A stretch of 64,000 nt of DNA from Rhodopseudomonas palustris (GTDB lineage: Bacteria; Pseudomonadota; Alphaproteobacteria; Rhizobiales; Xanthobacteraceae), in contig NZ_CP041387.1 of assembly GCF_007005445.1 (NCBI RefSeq), positions 1,054,001-1,118,000 on the forward strand, in the 5' to 3' direction. Both the position numbers and the translations under genes were made by a program. Of this stretch, positions 8,520 to 17,097 are shown in pieces (within the stretch, counting starts at the first letter, position 1; every line of letters starts with the position of its first letter). The notes beneath the pieces were generated by a model, which worked only from the letters and a program-made list of their open reading frames with translations, did no database searches and was not told the DNA's origin.

Positions 8520-10094
8520 ATGGACAAGTCAGACACCGAGGATCTGCGCGCCCGCGGATGGTGGACCGGCCTCGCGATCGCGGTGCTGCTGCTCGGCCTG
8601 CCGCTGGCGGTGTGGCTCGATCTCACCAACCTCGTCGACGCGGCCTTGCGCCGGCAGGCGTCCGACCTGAATTCGGTGATCAAGAGCGTCCGCCACTATT
8701 ACGCCGCCAACGTGGTGGGGCGGATCTTGGCCCATCCCGGCCAGGTGCAGGTGATCCACGATTACGAGACCGTGCCCGGCGCGATTCCGATCCCGGCGAC
8801 ACTGTCGCTCGAGCTCGGCAAGGTGATCGGCGAGCAGCAGAGCAATATCACCTACCGCTTCGTTTCGGATTATCCGTTCGCCAATCGCGCGCCGCATCAG
8901 CTCGACGCCTTCGAGCGCGACGCGCTTGCGGCGCTGCGCAAGGACTCGAGCGAGAACATCGTGTCGGCATCAGCCGGGCTGTTCAGCGACAGCGTCCGGC
9001 TGGTGTCGCCGGTGACGATGGCGCCGGCCTGCGTCGCCTGCCACAACACTCATCCCGAAAGCCCGAAGCGCGACTGGAAGGTCGGCGACGTCCGCGGCAT
9101 CCAGGAGGTGATGATTACCCAGCCGATCGCCGCCAACCTGTTCTCGTTCAAGTTCCTGCTGGCGTATTTTGTGCTGGCGGCGGTGTGCGGTGTGTCGTTC
9201 CTGGCGATGCAACGCCGGCAATCGCTGAAGATCGTTGCGATGAACCGCGAGCTCGAGACCAACAACGACTTTCTGGCTTCGCTGTCGATGAAGATCTCGC
9301 GCTACATCCCGCCGCAGATCTACAAGAGCATCTTCTCCGGGCAGAAGGACGTCGTCATCCACACCGAGCGCAAGAAGCTGACGATCTTCTTCTCCGACAT
9401 CCAGAATTTCACCGCCACCACCGAGCGGCTGCAGCCGGAACTGATCACCCAGCTCCTCAACGAGTACTTCACCGAGATGTCGGAGATCGCGCATCGCTAT
9501 GGCGGTACCATCGACAAGTTCATCGGCGACGCGATGCTGATCTTCTTCGGCGATCCGGAGACCAAAGGCGACCGCGCCGACGCCCAGGCCTGCGTGCGGA
9601 TGGCGTGGGCGATGCAGCGCCGGCTGTCCGAACTCAATGCCAAATGGCGCGCCGCCGGGATCGAGCAGCCGTTTCGGTCGCGGATCGGGATCAATTCCGG
9701 CTATTGCAATGTCGGCAATTTCGGCAGCGCCGACCGGATGGACTACACCATCATCGGCGCCGAGGCGAACCTCGCCGCTCGGCTGCAATCGATCGCGGAG
9801 CCTGGCGGCATCGTGGTGTCCTACGAGACCTATGCGCTGGTCAGCGACATCGTCGACGCCCATGCGCTGTCCTCGATCACCATGAAGGGGATCAGCCGCG
9901 AGGTGGTGCCGTATGCGGTCGATCAGCTCCGCGACGGCAGCGAAGCCTCGGCGGTGGTGATCGAGAAGGTGCCCGGCTTCGACTTCCGCCTCGACACCGC
10001 AGCCGTTGCCGCCACCGACAGCGACCGTGTCCGCACAGTGCTGCTGCAGGCGCTGTCGTCACTCGACCGGCGGCAGCCGAAGGCGGCGGAGTAG
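8520..10094 (+). CDS. Membrane sensor adenylate cyclase (class III) with DUF3365/c-type heme-like domain
   Basis: A 524-residue signalling enzyme. TM1 lies at about residues 17-36 and TM2 at 210-229, flanking a periplasmic domain of the DUF3365/Tll0287 type that includes CVACH (Cys171-His175), a CxxCH motif expected to hold covalent heme c. A coiled linker leads to a class III cyclase domain from about residue 285: metal ligands Asp293 (FSDIQNFT) and Asp337 (KFIGDAM), Lys333 typical for ATP recognition, and the late Asn/Arg pair in EANLAARLQS. It should therefore make cAMP in response to a redox state or gas ligand sensed outside the cytoplasm. The heme role is inferred from the motif; family membership is clear. 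Confidence 0.88.
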   Translation: MDKSDTEDLRARGWWTGLAIAVLLLGLPLAVWLDLTNLVDAALRRQASDLNSVIKSVRHYYAANVVGRILAHPGQVQVIHDYETVPGAIPIPATLSLELGKVIGEQQSNITYRFVSDYPFANRAPHQLDAFERDALAALRKDSSENIVSASAGLFSDSVRLVSPVTMAPACVACHNTHPESPKRDWKVGDVRGIQEVMITQPIAANLFSFKFLLAYFVLAAVCGVSFLAMQRRQSLKIVAMNRELETNNDFLASLSMKISRYIPPQIYKSIFSGQKDVVIHTERKKLTIFFSDIQNFTATTERLQPELITQLLNEYFTEMSEIAHRYGGTIDKFIGDAMLIFFGDPETKGDRADAQACVRMAWAMQRRLSELNAKWRAAGIEQPFRSRIGINSGYCNVGNFGSADRMDYTIIGAEANLAARLQSIAEPGGIVVSYETYALVSDIVDAHALSSITMKGISREVVPYAVDQLRDGSEASAVVIEKVPGFDFRLDTAAVAATDSDRVRTVLLQALSSLDRRQPKAAE

Positions 10095-10115
10095 CAGGCT
10101 CAAGTCGAGAGACGT

Positions 10116-10200
10116 CGTCATTGCGAGCGAAGCGAAGCAATCCAGAAGCTCCGTGCCCCGCGTCCTGGATTGCTTCGTCGCTGCGCTCCTCGCAATGACG
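10116..10200. repeat. Palindromic intergenic repeat, family A copy 1
   Basis: The element begins CGTCATTGCGAGCGAAGCGA and ends with its near reverse complement CTCCTCGCAATGACG, with inner arms AGCAATCCAG and CTGGATTGCT around a short loop. It fills the gap between the convergent cyclase and glycerate kinase genes, where it could act as a bidirectional terminator or RNA-processing stem. Two further copies lie at 14816-14897 and 18653-18734. Confidence 0.85.
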
Positions 10201-10215
10201 ATAGGGGTGGACGCC

Positions 10216-11496
10216 TCACACCAAGATCACCCGGATATCGTTGACGTTGGTCAGCGTCGGGCCGGTGATCAGCAGGCCGCCGGTCTGGGCGAAGAAGCCG
10301 GTGGCGTCGTTGTTCGCGAGACAGGCGGCGGGGTCGAGCTGCAGCGCCTCGATCTGCGCGAAGGTCGCGGCGTCGATTAGCGCGCCGGCGGGATCGTCGG
10401 CGTTGCCGGCGCCGCCGTCGGCGCCATCGGTGTCGGCGGCGAGTGCGGCGATGTCGGGCAGGTCGGACAAGTGCTGCGCCAGCGCCAGCGCGTATTCCTG
10501 GTTGGGACCGCCGCGGCCCTGGCCGCGTACTGTGACGGTGAGTTCGCCGCCGGACAGGATCGCCAGTTTGAGCCCGGAAGCCCGAGCCTCGCGCGCGAGC
10601 CGGGCATGCGCGGCGGCAACCTCGCGGGCTTCACCTTCGAGATCAGCGCCGAGATCGGCAACCTCGTAGCCGGCGTCGCGCGCAACTTGGATCGCCGCAT
10701 CGAGCGACTGTCGTGGCCGTGCAATGATCTCGAACCGGGCGCGGGCGAATGCGGCGTCGCCGGCCTTGACGCTCTCGTTGCGCTGATCGTTCAGCGCGGC
10801 GGCGATCGCCGGATCCAGCTCGAGTTGATAGCGTGCCACCAGCGCCCGCGCGTCGGCTAGCGTGGTCGGGTCAGGCACCGTGGGGCCGGAGGCGATTGCG
10901 GAGGGCTCGTCGCGCGGCACGTCGGAGATCGCCAGCGTCACGATCTGACCGGCGTGCTGCCCGGCGCGGGCGAGGCGGCCGCCTTTGATCCGCGACAGAT
11001 GTCTGCGCACCGTATTGATCTCGCCGATCGGCGCGCCGGAGCGCAGCAGTGCGCGGGTCGCCTGCTGCTTCTGCGCCAGCGTCACGCCGTCGGCCGGCGC
11101 GATCCAGTTGGCCGAGCCGCCGCCCGACAGCAGCACCAGCAGCAGATCGCCCGGCGTCGCGGTGGCGGCGAGGGCGAGGCTGGCTTCTGCCCCGCGCACG
11201 CCGGCGGCGTCGGGCATCGGATGGCCGGCCTCGATCACCTCGACGCGGCGGGTCGGCACGCGGTGGCCGTGGCGGGTGGTGGCGATGCCGACCAGCCGTG
11301 ACGGTTCCAGGCCCGAGTTGTCGAGATAATGCCGTTCCGCGGCCGCGGCCATCGCGGCGGCGCTCTTGCCGGCGGCGAGGCAGATGATCCGGCCCGGCGG
11401 GGCCGGCGGCAGATGCGGTGCGAGGATGCGATCCGGGTGCGCGGCGGCGACGGCCGCATCGAAAATGGCGCGGAGCAGCGGGCGATGATCGGTCAT
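10216..11496 (-). CDS. Glycerate kinase, MOFRL family (glycerate 2-kinase)
   Basis: A 426-residue cytosolic enzyme of the type II glycerate kinase family, long annotated as hydroxypyruvate reductase TtuD. It transfers phosphate from ATP to D-glycerate, usually giving 2-phosphoglycerate, at the end of glyoxylate, tartrate or serine-cycle routes. Family landmarks are CLAAGKSAAAMA, LSGGGSANW, INTVRRHLSRIKGGRLA, ISDVPRDEPSAIASGPT and the C-terminal MOFRL segment SGGELTVTVRGQGRGGPNQEYALA plus DTDGADG. Length is as expected. It stands alone between two intergenic repeats, so nothing nearby fixes the pathway. Confidence 0.93.
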   Translation of the reverse strand: MTDHRPLLRAIFDAAVAAAHPDRILAPHLPPAPPGRIICLAAGKSAAAMAAAAERHYLDNSGLEPSRLVGIATTRHGHRVPTRRVEVIEAGHPMPDAAGVRGAEASLALAATATPGDLLLVLLSGGGSANWIAPADGVTLAQKQQATRALLRSGAPIGEINTVRRHLSRIKGGRLARAGQHAGQIVTLAISDVPRDEPSAIASGPTVPDPTTLADARALVARYQLELDPAIAAALNDQRNESVKAGDAAFARARFEIIARPRQSLDAAIQVARDAGYEVADLGADLEGEAREVAAAHARLAREARASGLKLAILSGGELTVTVRGQGRGGPNQEYALALAQHLSDLPDIAALAADTDGADGGAGNADDPAGALIDAATFAQIEALQLDPAACLANNDATGFFAQTGGLLITGPTLTNVNDIRVILV

Positions 11497-11549
11497 GTGC
11501 CCGTTGTGGCAGGCGCGCCCCGGGCCGGCAAGTGACGGCCGCCTCAGGC

Positions 11550-11650
11550 CGTCATCCCGGGGCGCTCGCGCAGCGAGCGAACCCGGGATCCAGAGGTTCA
11601 GGGCAGTTCGAGATTCCGGGTTCGCCGCTGCGCGGCGCCCCGGAATGACG
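11550..11650. repeat. Palindromic intergenic repeat, family C
   Basis: The element starts CGTCATCCCGGGGCGCTCGC and ends in GGCGCCCCGGAATGACG, so the outer arms are near reverse complements. The inner arms are AACCCGGGATCCAGA and ATTCCGGGTT. It sits upstream of glycerate kinase and downstream of the binding-protein gene. Its end sequences resemble those of the other repeats here (CGTCA...TGACG) but its core differs. Confidence 0.75.
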
Positions 11651-11665
11651 AAGGTGAGGGAGCGA

Positions 11666-12901
11666 CTAGCCGCCGTTCGGCGAATGCACTTCGCCTTCGA
11701 TCACGTCGCCGAACAGCTTCCAGTTCTGGCCTTCGAACCGCATCATCTGCAACTGCTCGATCGGCGCGAAGTCGGTCGCCGAGGTGTTGAGCGTCACGCC
11801 CGGCAGCAGACCTCCGAGCTGGACACCCTTCAGGTTGGCCGCCTGCTTCATGACGTTTTCACGGCTGAGGTCGTCGCCGCACTGCTTGATCAGCACAGCT
11901 ACCGTCTCGGCGATGTTGTAGCCGGTCATGAAAGAAGAATCGGCGCGGCTGGCATCAGGCGCGTACTTGGCCATGAACTCGTAGTAGGCCTTCATGCCCG
12001 GGTCGTTTTCCCACTGCTTGTCGGTGGCGTCCTTGGCGTAGGAGGCGGAGACGATGCCCTGGGCATTCTCGAAGCCGGCCGGCTTCATCACGCTGCCGGT
12101 CGAGGCCGACACGTTCGGCACGATCATCATCGGCTTCCACGCCAGCTCGGCGACCTTCTTGATGGTCTGCGCGGCGAATTTCGGCGTCGCGAAGATCACC
12201 AGCACGTCCGGATTGGCGGCCTTGATCTTGACGATGTGGGAGTCGACGGTCGGCTCGGTCAGTTCGTAGCTGTCCTCGATCACGACCTGGGACGCCTTGG
12301 CACCGAGTCCGTCCTTGAGGCCCTTCAGATAGTCCTTGCCGAAATCGTCGCCCTGGTACAGCACGGCGATCTTGGCGTCCGGCTTCTCCTTCAGGATGTA
12401 CTTGGCGTAGATCCGGCCTTCGCTCTGGTAGCTCGGCAGCCAGCCCATCGTCCACGGGAAGTGCTTCGGATCGTTCCATTTGGTGGCGCCCGATGCCAGG
12501 AACAGATGCGGGACCTTCTTGGCGTTGAGATATTTCTGGATCGCGGTGTTCGACGGCGTGCCGAGCGGCGAGAACATGAACAGCACTTCGTCGCTCTCGA
12601 CCAGCTTGCGGGTCTGTTCGACGGCCTTCGGCGGCGAATAGGCGTCGTCGTAGGAGATGTAGACGATCTTGCGGCCGTTGATGCCGCCCTTGTCGTTGAT
12701 CATCTTGAAATAGGCTTCCTGCGCCCGGCCGACGCTGCCATAGGCCGAGGCGGGGCCGGAATACGGCACGATGTTGCCGATCTTGACTTCGGTGTCGCTG
12801 GCGCCGGGGCCGTATTTCTTCTGCGCCATCGCCTGGCCGCTCGAAGCGGTCAGCAGGGCGACGGTCGCCAGGGTGGCGATCGATCGGGAGAGGGCCGACA
12901 T
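11666..12901 (-). CDS. Periplasmic substrate-binding protein of a LivK-type ABC transporter
   Basis: A 411-residue secreted protein. The signal peptide MSALSRSIATLATVALLTASS ends at AMAQ/KKYG. The mature part has the two-lobed LivK/amide-binding fold: EVKIGNIVPYSGPASAYGSVGRAQEAYFKMINDKGGINGRK, DDAYSPPKAVEQTRKLVESDEV and AVLYQGDDFGKDYLKGLKDGLG. Such proteins deliver amino acids, amides or aromatic acids to LivHMGF-type importers. No permease or ATPase adjoins it; the liv operon at 620-4151 lies 7 kb away on the same strand and lacks its own binding protein, so the two may work together. The start ATG at 12899-12901 fits the signal peptide; upstream sequence is not signal-like. Confidence 0.9.
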   Translation of the reverse strand: MSALSRSIATLATVALLTASSGQAMAQKKYGPGASDTEVKIGNIVPYSGPASAYGSVGRAQEAYFKMINDKGGINGRKIVYISYDDAYSPPKAVEQTRKLVESDEVLFMFSPLGTPSNTAIQKYLNAKKVPHLFLASGATKWNDPKHFPWTMGWLPSYQSEGRIYAKYILKEKPDAKIAVLYQGDDFGKDYLKGLKDGLGAKASQVVIEDSYELTEPTVDSHIVKIKAANPDVLVIFATPKFAAQTIKKVAELAWKPMMIVPNVSASTGSVMKPAGFENAQGIVSASYAKDATDKQWENDPGMKAYYEFMAKYAPDASRADSSFMTGYNIAETVAVLIKQCGDDLSRENVMKQAANLKGVQLGGLLPGVTLNTSATDFAPIEQLQMMRFEGQNWKLFGDVIEGEVHSPNGG

Positions 12902-13120
12902 CAGGGGAAATCCTCGCTGTTGTTGTTGGTCTTGCGGCGCACACGCTGCGCTGCAGCGTTGGCAGTGCAGCGGAGGGTTAGCCGGTTCGGCGCGGTTGCT
13001 CAACCCGCGCAAGTTGCGACGGTTACCAAATTTCGCGGCCATTCCGTCGAATGGAAATAGATGCTGCCGAGGACGTGCGAAAGGCGCAGCGACCCCGCGC
13101 TGCGTCATCGGCGCGTCACG

Positions 13121-14608
13121 CTACGCCACATCCGCCTTCCTCAGATGCGCGGCGACGATTTTCAGGTCGTCGACGAAGCGGGCGTATTCGCGCTCTTTGG
13201 CCTCGGCGTCAGGCAGGCGCAGCAGATACGATGGATGCACCGTCACCAGCACCTGCGGGCCGTCGTCGCGGTCGATCAGATGGCCGCGATTGGCGTTGAT
13301 TGGCGTCACCTTGCCGAGCACGCTCTGCGCCGCGGTGGCGCCCATGGCGACGACCAGCAGCGGCTGCACCGCGGCGAGTTCGCGCTCGTACCATTGCCGG
13401 CACGCCTTGATCTCCGGCGTGTTCGGCTTCTGGTGCAGGCGGATCTTGCCGCGCGGCACGAATTTGAAGTGCTTCACTGCGTTGGTCACATAGGTCTTGC
13501 TGCGGTCGACGCCGGCTTCCGCCAGCGCCCGATCGAGCATCTGCCCGGCCGGGCCGACGAACGGCTTGCCGGCGAGGTCTTCCTTGTCGCCGGGCTGTTC
13601 GCCGACCAGCATCACGGTGGCATGCTGCGGACCTTCGCCGAACACGGTCTGGGTGGCGTCCTTCCACAGGTCGCAGGCGCGGCAATCTTTCGCTTCCTCG
13701 CGCAGATGCGCCAGCGTGTCGGCCTTGGGCTTGGCTCTCGTCATCGGTTGCTCCTGTCGCTGCGGCTTCCTCGGCGCGGTCGCCTCGGCCGCGACCATCG
13801 CGTGCGCCTTGCGCTCGGCGTGTTCGATCAGCGGTTTGATCAGCGCCGCTTCGGGCAGATTGCGCCAATATTTCTTCGGCATCTCGGCCTGCATCGCCTT
13901 GGTCTTCAGCCGCGCCGGATTGAAGATGCTGGCGTAGTAGGTGAGCCAGGTTTGTTCGAGGCGATCCTCCGACGGCGCCATCGCCTTGGTGACGCCGGGC
14001 GTGATCGCAACCCTGTGGCCGTCCCAATGCGCGCAGACGTCGGGCGTCAGGATCGACCATTCCATATCGGCGAAGCGGCGGGCGAAGAACGGCGCGGCCA
14101 GCTCGACGATATGATGCTCGGGTTCGAACCAGGCGACGTAGCGCGACTTCGGCTCGCGGCCGATCTCGCGGAACCGGACGAAGGCGTGCATCTTGTGCTC
14201 GTCGCGCCGCACCGCCTTGGCCATCGCCGAAAGCCGCGCCACGTCGGGATCGGTCGCCACCTGCATCAGCTCGGGATTGGCGCGGAGACGCCACAGCAAC
14301 TGATACAGATATGCGAAGCGCTGCGGATCGCGGTGCAGGATGGCGAGTTGCGCCAGCTCGACGAAGCGGGCGGGGACGTTGAAGGTCTGCGCGGGGGAGG
14401 GCGATTGGGTAAAGTGTGTGAACGGCGCGGCCGTTTCAGCAAAGGCTCCCGCATCCGGCGACAGCCCCGCCGCGTCGAACAGCTCCGGCTCGTCGCCCGT
14501 CACGCTCCAGGTGATATCCGCCGGTGCCACGTCCGCCAGCACCAGCTCCCGCGCCGCCTTGCGCCAGCCGTCGAAATCGGTGTCGCTGTCGAGCCGGATG
14601 CGGTGCAT
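13121..14608 (-). CDS. udgX: UdgX-type uracil-DNA glycosylase with N-terminal DUF4130 domain
   Basis: A 495-residue two-domain repair protein. Residues about 1-270 match the DUF4130/TIGR03915 domain that precedes UdgX in many bacteria. Residues about 300-495 are a uracil-DNA glycosylase of the UdgX group: Fe-S ligands C309xxC312 with Cys403, active-site GEQPGD (336-341), the UdgX-specific loop with His392, and HPSYLLR (458-464). UdgX becomes covalently linked to the abasic site through the loop histidine, protecting uracil-containing single-stranded DNA. Here the loop reads KIRLH rather than the usual KRRIH, keeping the histidine. The radical-SAM gene upstream is its usual partner; an intervening 296-bp gap contains two repeats. 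Confidence 0.9.
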   Translation of the reverse strand: MHRIRLDSDTDFDGWRKAARELVLADVAPADITWSVTGDEPELFDAAGLSPDAGAFAETAAPFTHFTQSPSPAQTFNVPARFVELAQLAILHRDPQRFAYLYQLLWRLRANPELMQVATDPDVARLSAMAKAVRRDEHKMHAFVRFREIGREPKSRYVAWFEPEHHIVELAAPFFARRFADMEWSILTPDVCAHWDGHRVAITPGVTKAMAPSEDRLEQTWLTYYASIFNPARLKTKAMQAEMPKKYWRNLPEAALIKPLIEHAERKAHAMVAAEATAPRKPQRQEQPMTRAKPKADTLAHLREEAKDCRACDLWKDATQTVFGEGPQHATVMLVGEQPGDKEDLAGKPFVGPAGQMLDRALAEAGVDRSKTYVTNAVKHFKFVPRGKIRLHQKPNTPEIKACRQWYERELAAVQPLLVVAMGATAAQSVLGKVTPINANRGHLIDRDDGPQVLVTVHPSYLLRLPDAEAKEREYARFVDDLKIVAAHLRKADVA

Positions 14609-14668
14609 GTGCCTTTGGTTAGCCAACTTGTTAGTTATGCACAGGTCGCGCTTGCAACATGGCACAGC

Positions 14669-14788
14669 CCTCATCCTGAGGAGACTCGGCAAAGCCCGCA
14701 GGGCTTAGCCGAGGCGTCTCGAAGGATGGCCGCAGGTGCGTGGCTCCATCCTTCGAGACGGCTGCTGCGCAGCCTCCTCAGGATGAGG
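14669..14788. repeat. Palindromic intergenic repeat, family B
   Basis: A 120-bp inverted repeat. Outer arms are CCTCATCCTGAGGAG and CTCCTCAGGATGAGG. Inner arms are CGTCTCGAAGGATGG and CCATCCTTCGAGACG, separated by a short spacer. Such long stems would fold into a strong RNA hairpin. It lies between udgX and the radical-SAM gene, next to a family A element. Confidence 0.85.
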
Positions 14789-14815
14789 TCGCGCTTGTAG
14801 CTAATCATCCATCCC

Positions 14816-14897
14816 CGTCATTGCGAGCGAAGCGAAGCAATCCAGCTCAGGGCAAAGTGCTGGATTGTTTCGTCGCTTCGCTGCGCTCGCAATGACG
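14816..14897. repeat. Palindromic intergenic repeat, family A copy 2
   Basis: The sequence repeats copy 1 almost exactly: CGTCATTGCGAGCGAAGCGA, AGCAATCCAG, then CTGGATTGTTTCG and CGCTCGCAATGACG. It ends just before the 3' end of the radical-SAM gene, so it may form that gene's transcript end and separate its expression from udgX. Confidence 0.85.
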
Positions 14898-14904
14898 CTG
14901 ATCG

Positions 14905-16143
14905 TCAAAACCCAAATCCCAACTGCTGCGCCTTCGGCCGAAACCGCTCCGCCAGCCGCGCGCCGTCGAGCTGGTAAGCCGGCGGGCGGTGGTCGGGGAG
15001 AACGATGAACGGCAGCGCCTTGTTCCGTGGGATGTGGAGTTTGGCGAGGTCCGAGCTGCGGATCGCGCTGTTGCGGCGGGTGTCGATGATGCGGTCGACC
15101 GCCTTGCGGCCGAAGCCCGGAATCCGCAGCAATTCCTCGCGGCTGGCGCGGTTGACGTCGAGCGGGAAGCGCTCGCGGTGGCGCAGCGCCCAGGCCAGTT
15201 TCGGATCGATTTCCAGCGACAGCATCCCGGCGGCCGGATCGATGATCTCGCCGGCCTCGAAGCCGTAGAACCGCATCAGCCAGTCGGCCTGGTACAGCCG
15301 ATGTTCGCGCACCAGCGGCGGTGCCTGCAAGGGCAAAGCGCGGCTGGAATCCGGGATCGGGCTGAACGCCGAGTAGTACACCCGCTTCAGATTGTACGAG
15401 CCGTAGAGATTGGCGGACGTGTCGAGGATGGTCTGGTCGGTGGCGGCGTCGGCGCCGACGATCATCTGCGTGCTCTGGCCGGCCGGTGCGAAGCGCGGCG
15501 GCTTGGTCCGCGTCGGGGCTTTCTTCGCTTCGGTCGCTTCATCCAGCTTCAAGCGCAGCCGGCCCATGGTGCGGCGGATGGCGCGGACGTTCTTCTCCGG
15601 CGCCAACTGAGCGAGGCTGGTCTCCTCCGGCACCTCGATGTTGATGCTGAGCCGGTCGGCATAGCGGCCGGCCTTGGCGATCAGCGCGTCGTCGGCTTCC
15701 GGAATCGTCTTCAGATGAATGTAGCCGCGGAAGTGATGCTCCTCCCGGAGGCGCCGCGCCACTTCGACGATCTGCTCCATGGTGTAGTCGGCGCTGCGGA
15801 TGATGCCCGAGGACAGGAACAGCCCCTCGATGTAGTTGCGGCGATAGAAGTCGAGCGTGAGCTGCACCACTTCGTCGACGGTGAAGCGGGCGCGTGGCAC
15901 GTTCGACGACGCACGGTTGACGCAATACAGGCAGTCGTAGGCGCAGGCGTTGGTCAGCAGCACCTTGAGCAGCGAGATGCAGCGGCCGTCCGGCGCATAA
16001 GAATGGCAGATGCCCATGCCGGGCGCGGTCGAGCCGAGCCCCTTGCCGTCCCGACTGTCGCGTTTCTCCGTCCCGCTGGAGGCGCAGGAGGCGTCGTATT
16101 TCGCCGCGTCCGCCAGGATGGCCAGCTTGCGCTGCACGTCCAT
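14905..16143 (-). CDS. Radical SAM protein with helix-hairpin-helix, putative DNA modification/repair enzyme
   Basis: A 412-residue protein of the family usually found beside UdgX (TIGR03916-like). The radical-SAM cluster motif is C67AYDC71LYC74, followed by SSGIIRSADYTMEQIVEVARRL and the barrel strand motifs. The C-terminal region (DVNRASREELLRIPGFGRKAVDRII) is a helix-hairpin-helix that binds DNA. The family is proposed to modify or repair DNA, related in layout to spore photoproduct lyase, but its reaction is not established. It is transcribed divergently from imuA, with a LexA box in the shared 168-bp intergenic region, which suggests SOS control. Confidence 0.88.
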   Translation of the reverse strand: MDVQRKLAILADAAKYDASCASSGTEKRDSRDGKGLGSTAPGMGICHSYAPDGRCISLLKVLLTNACAYDCLYCVNRASSNVPRARFTVDEVVQLTLDFYRRNYIEGLFLSSGIIRSADYTMEQIVEVARRLREEHHFRGYIHLKTIPEADDALIAKAGRYADRLSINIEVPEETSLAQLAPEKNVRAIRRTMGRLRLKLDEATEAKKAPTRTKPPRFAPAGQSTQMIVGADAATDQTILDTSANLYGSYNLKRVYYSAFSPIPDSSRALPLQAPPLVREHRLYQADWLMRFYGFEAGEIIDPAAGMLSLEIDPKLAWALRHRERFPLDVNRASREELLRIPGFGRKAVDRIIDTRRNSAIRSSDLAKLHIPRNKALPFIVLPDHRPPAYQLDGARLAERFRPKAQQLGFGF

Positions 16144-16236
16144 GCTTGGAATCTCCTTGATTCATCTCGCGAAAAAATTTGCCGCAAGACCTCGGTGCGA
16201 TCCCGATTGACTCCGCACCAAGGCAGGGATTTATTA

Positions 16237-16251
16237 GAACATATCATGAAC
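16237..16251. promoter_or_regulatory. LexA (SOS) box between radical-SAM gene and imuA
   Basis: GAAC at 16237-16240 and GAAC at 16248-16251 are separated by exactly 7 nt, a perfect match to the alphaproteobacterial LexA site GAAC-N7-GAAC. It lies 60 nt upstream of the imuA start and 94 nt upstream of the radical-SAM start, in an AT-rich stretch where both promoters should be. LexA control of imuAB-dnaE2 is well established in alphaproteobacteria; control of the leftward gene is inference. Confidence 0.85.
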
Positions 16252-16311
16252 AAATGAGCCGGCAACGGGTTCATCGAATCCGAAAAAACGGCAGCGGAAA
16301 AGGAACGGCGC

Positions 16312-17097
16312 ATGGACAGCGCGCGCCTCGACATGCTTGCGCGCCTGCAGGGCGAAATCGACCGGCTCGAAAGCGGGACGGCGGAGACGCTGCGCCGCGT
16401 GCCGCTCGGCCATGACGACGTCGATGCGGTGCTGCACGGCGGCCTGATGCAGGGCGCGCTGCACGAAGTGTTCTGCGATGGCCACCAGGCCAGCGCTGCG
16501 ACCGGCTTCGTCGCCGGCGTGGCGCAGCGTCTCGCCGAGGCACGTTATCTGTTGTGGATCCGCCAGGATTTTTCCGCGCGCGAGAACGGCGAACTGGCGA
16601 TGGCGGGCCTCGCCGAACTCGGCTTCGACCCGCGCCGCTTGGTGATGGTACGCGCGCACGATGCCGACAGCGCACTCCGCGCCGCCGCCGATGCGCTGGC
16701 CTGCAACGGGCTCGGCGCGGTGATCACCGAACTGTGGGGCGAGACCCGCGCGTTCGATGCCGTCGCCTCGCGCAAACTGACATTGGCGGCGCAGCAGTCC
16801 GGCGTCACCGCGCTGATGCTGCGGATCGCCGCTGCGCCGCAGGCCTCCACGGCAGAGACGCGCTGGGTGGTGCGCGCGGCGCCTTCGCCGCCGATCGAAG
16901 GCTGGGGCGCCCCGGTGCTCGACACCTCGCTTGTTCGCAATCGTCGCGGCCAGACCGGCCGCTGGATCATGGAATGGAATTGTGATGCGTGCCGCTTCCG
17001 TGAACCGCAGGCGTATCCTCGGCCTTTGGCTGCCGAGGCTTTCGACCGATCGGGTCGAACGGGCCTCGCCGCAGGCGAGCACCGGCTCGCCGGCTGA
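16312..17097 (+). CDS. imuA: ImuA, translesion-synthesis accessory protein
   Basis: A 261-residue protein of the ImuA/SulA-related RecA-like family. Recognisable segments are RLDMLARLQGEIDRLE, LHEVFCDGHQASAATGFVAGVAQRL, YLLWIRQDFSARENGEL, LIMVRAHDADSALRAAADAL-type and LGAVITELWG. ImuA works with ImuB and DnaE2 in damage-induced mutagenesis, and is thought to inhibit or remodel RecA filaments. The ATG follows AAGGA at good spacing and lies 60 nt from a perfect LexA box. It is first in the SOS cassette and overlaps imuB by 113 bp, an unusually long overlap. Confidence 0.93.
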   Translation: MDSARLDMLARLQGEIDRLESGTAETLRRVPLGHDDVDAVLHGGLMQGALHEVFCDGHQASAATGFVAGVAQRLAEARYLLWIRQDFSARENGELAMAGLAELGFDPRRLVMVRAHDADSALRAAADALACNGLGAVITELWGETRAFDAVASRKLTLAAQQSGVTALMLRIAAAPQASTAETRWVVRAAPSPPIEGWGAPVLDTSLVRNRRGQTGRWIMEWNCDACRFREPQAYPRPLAAEAFDRSGRTGLAAGEHRLAG

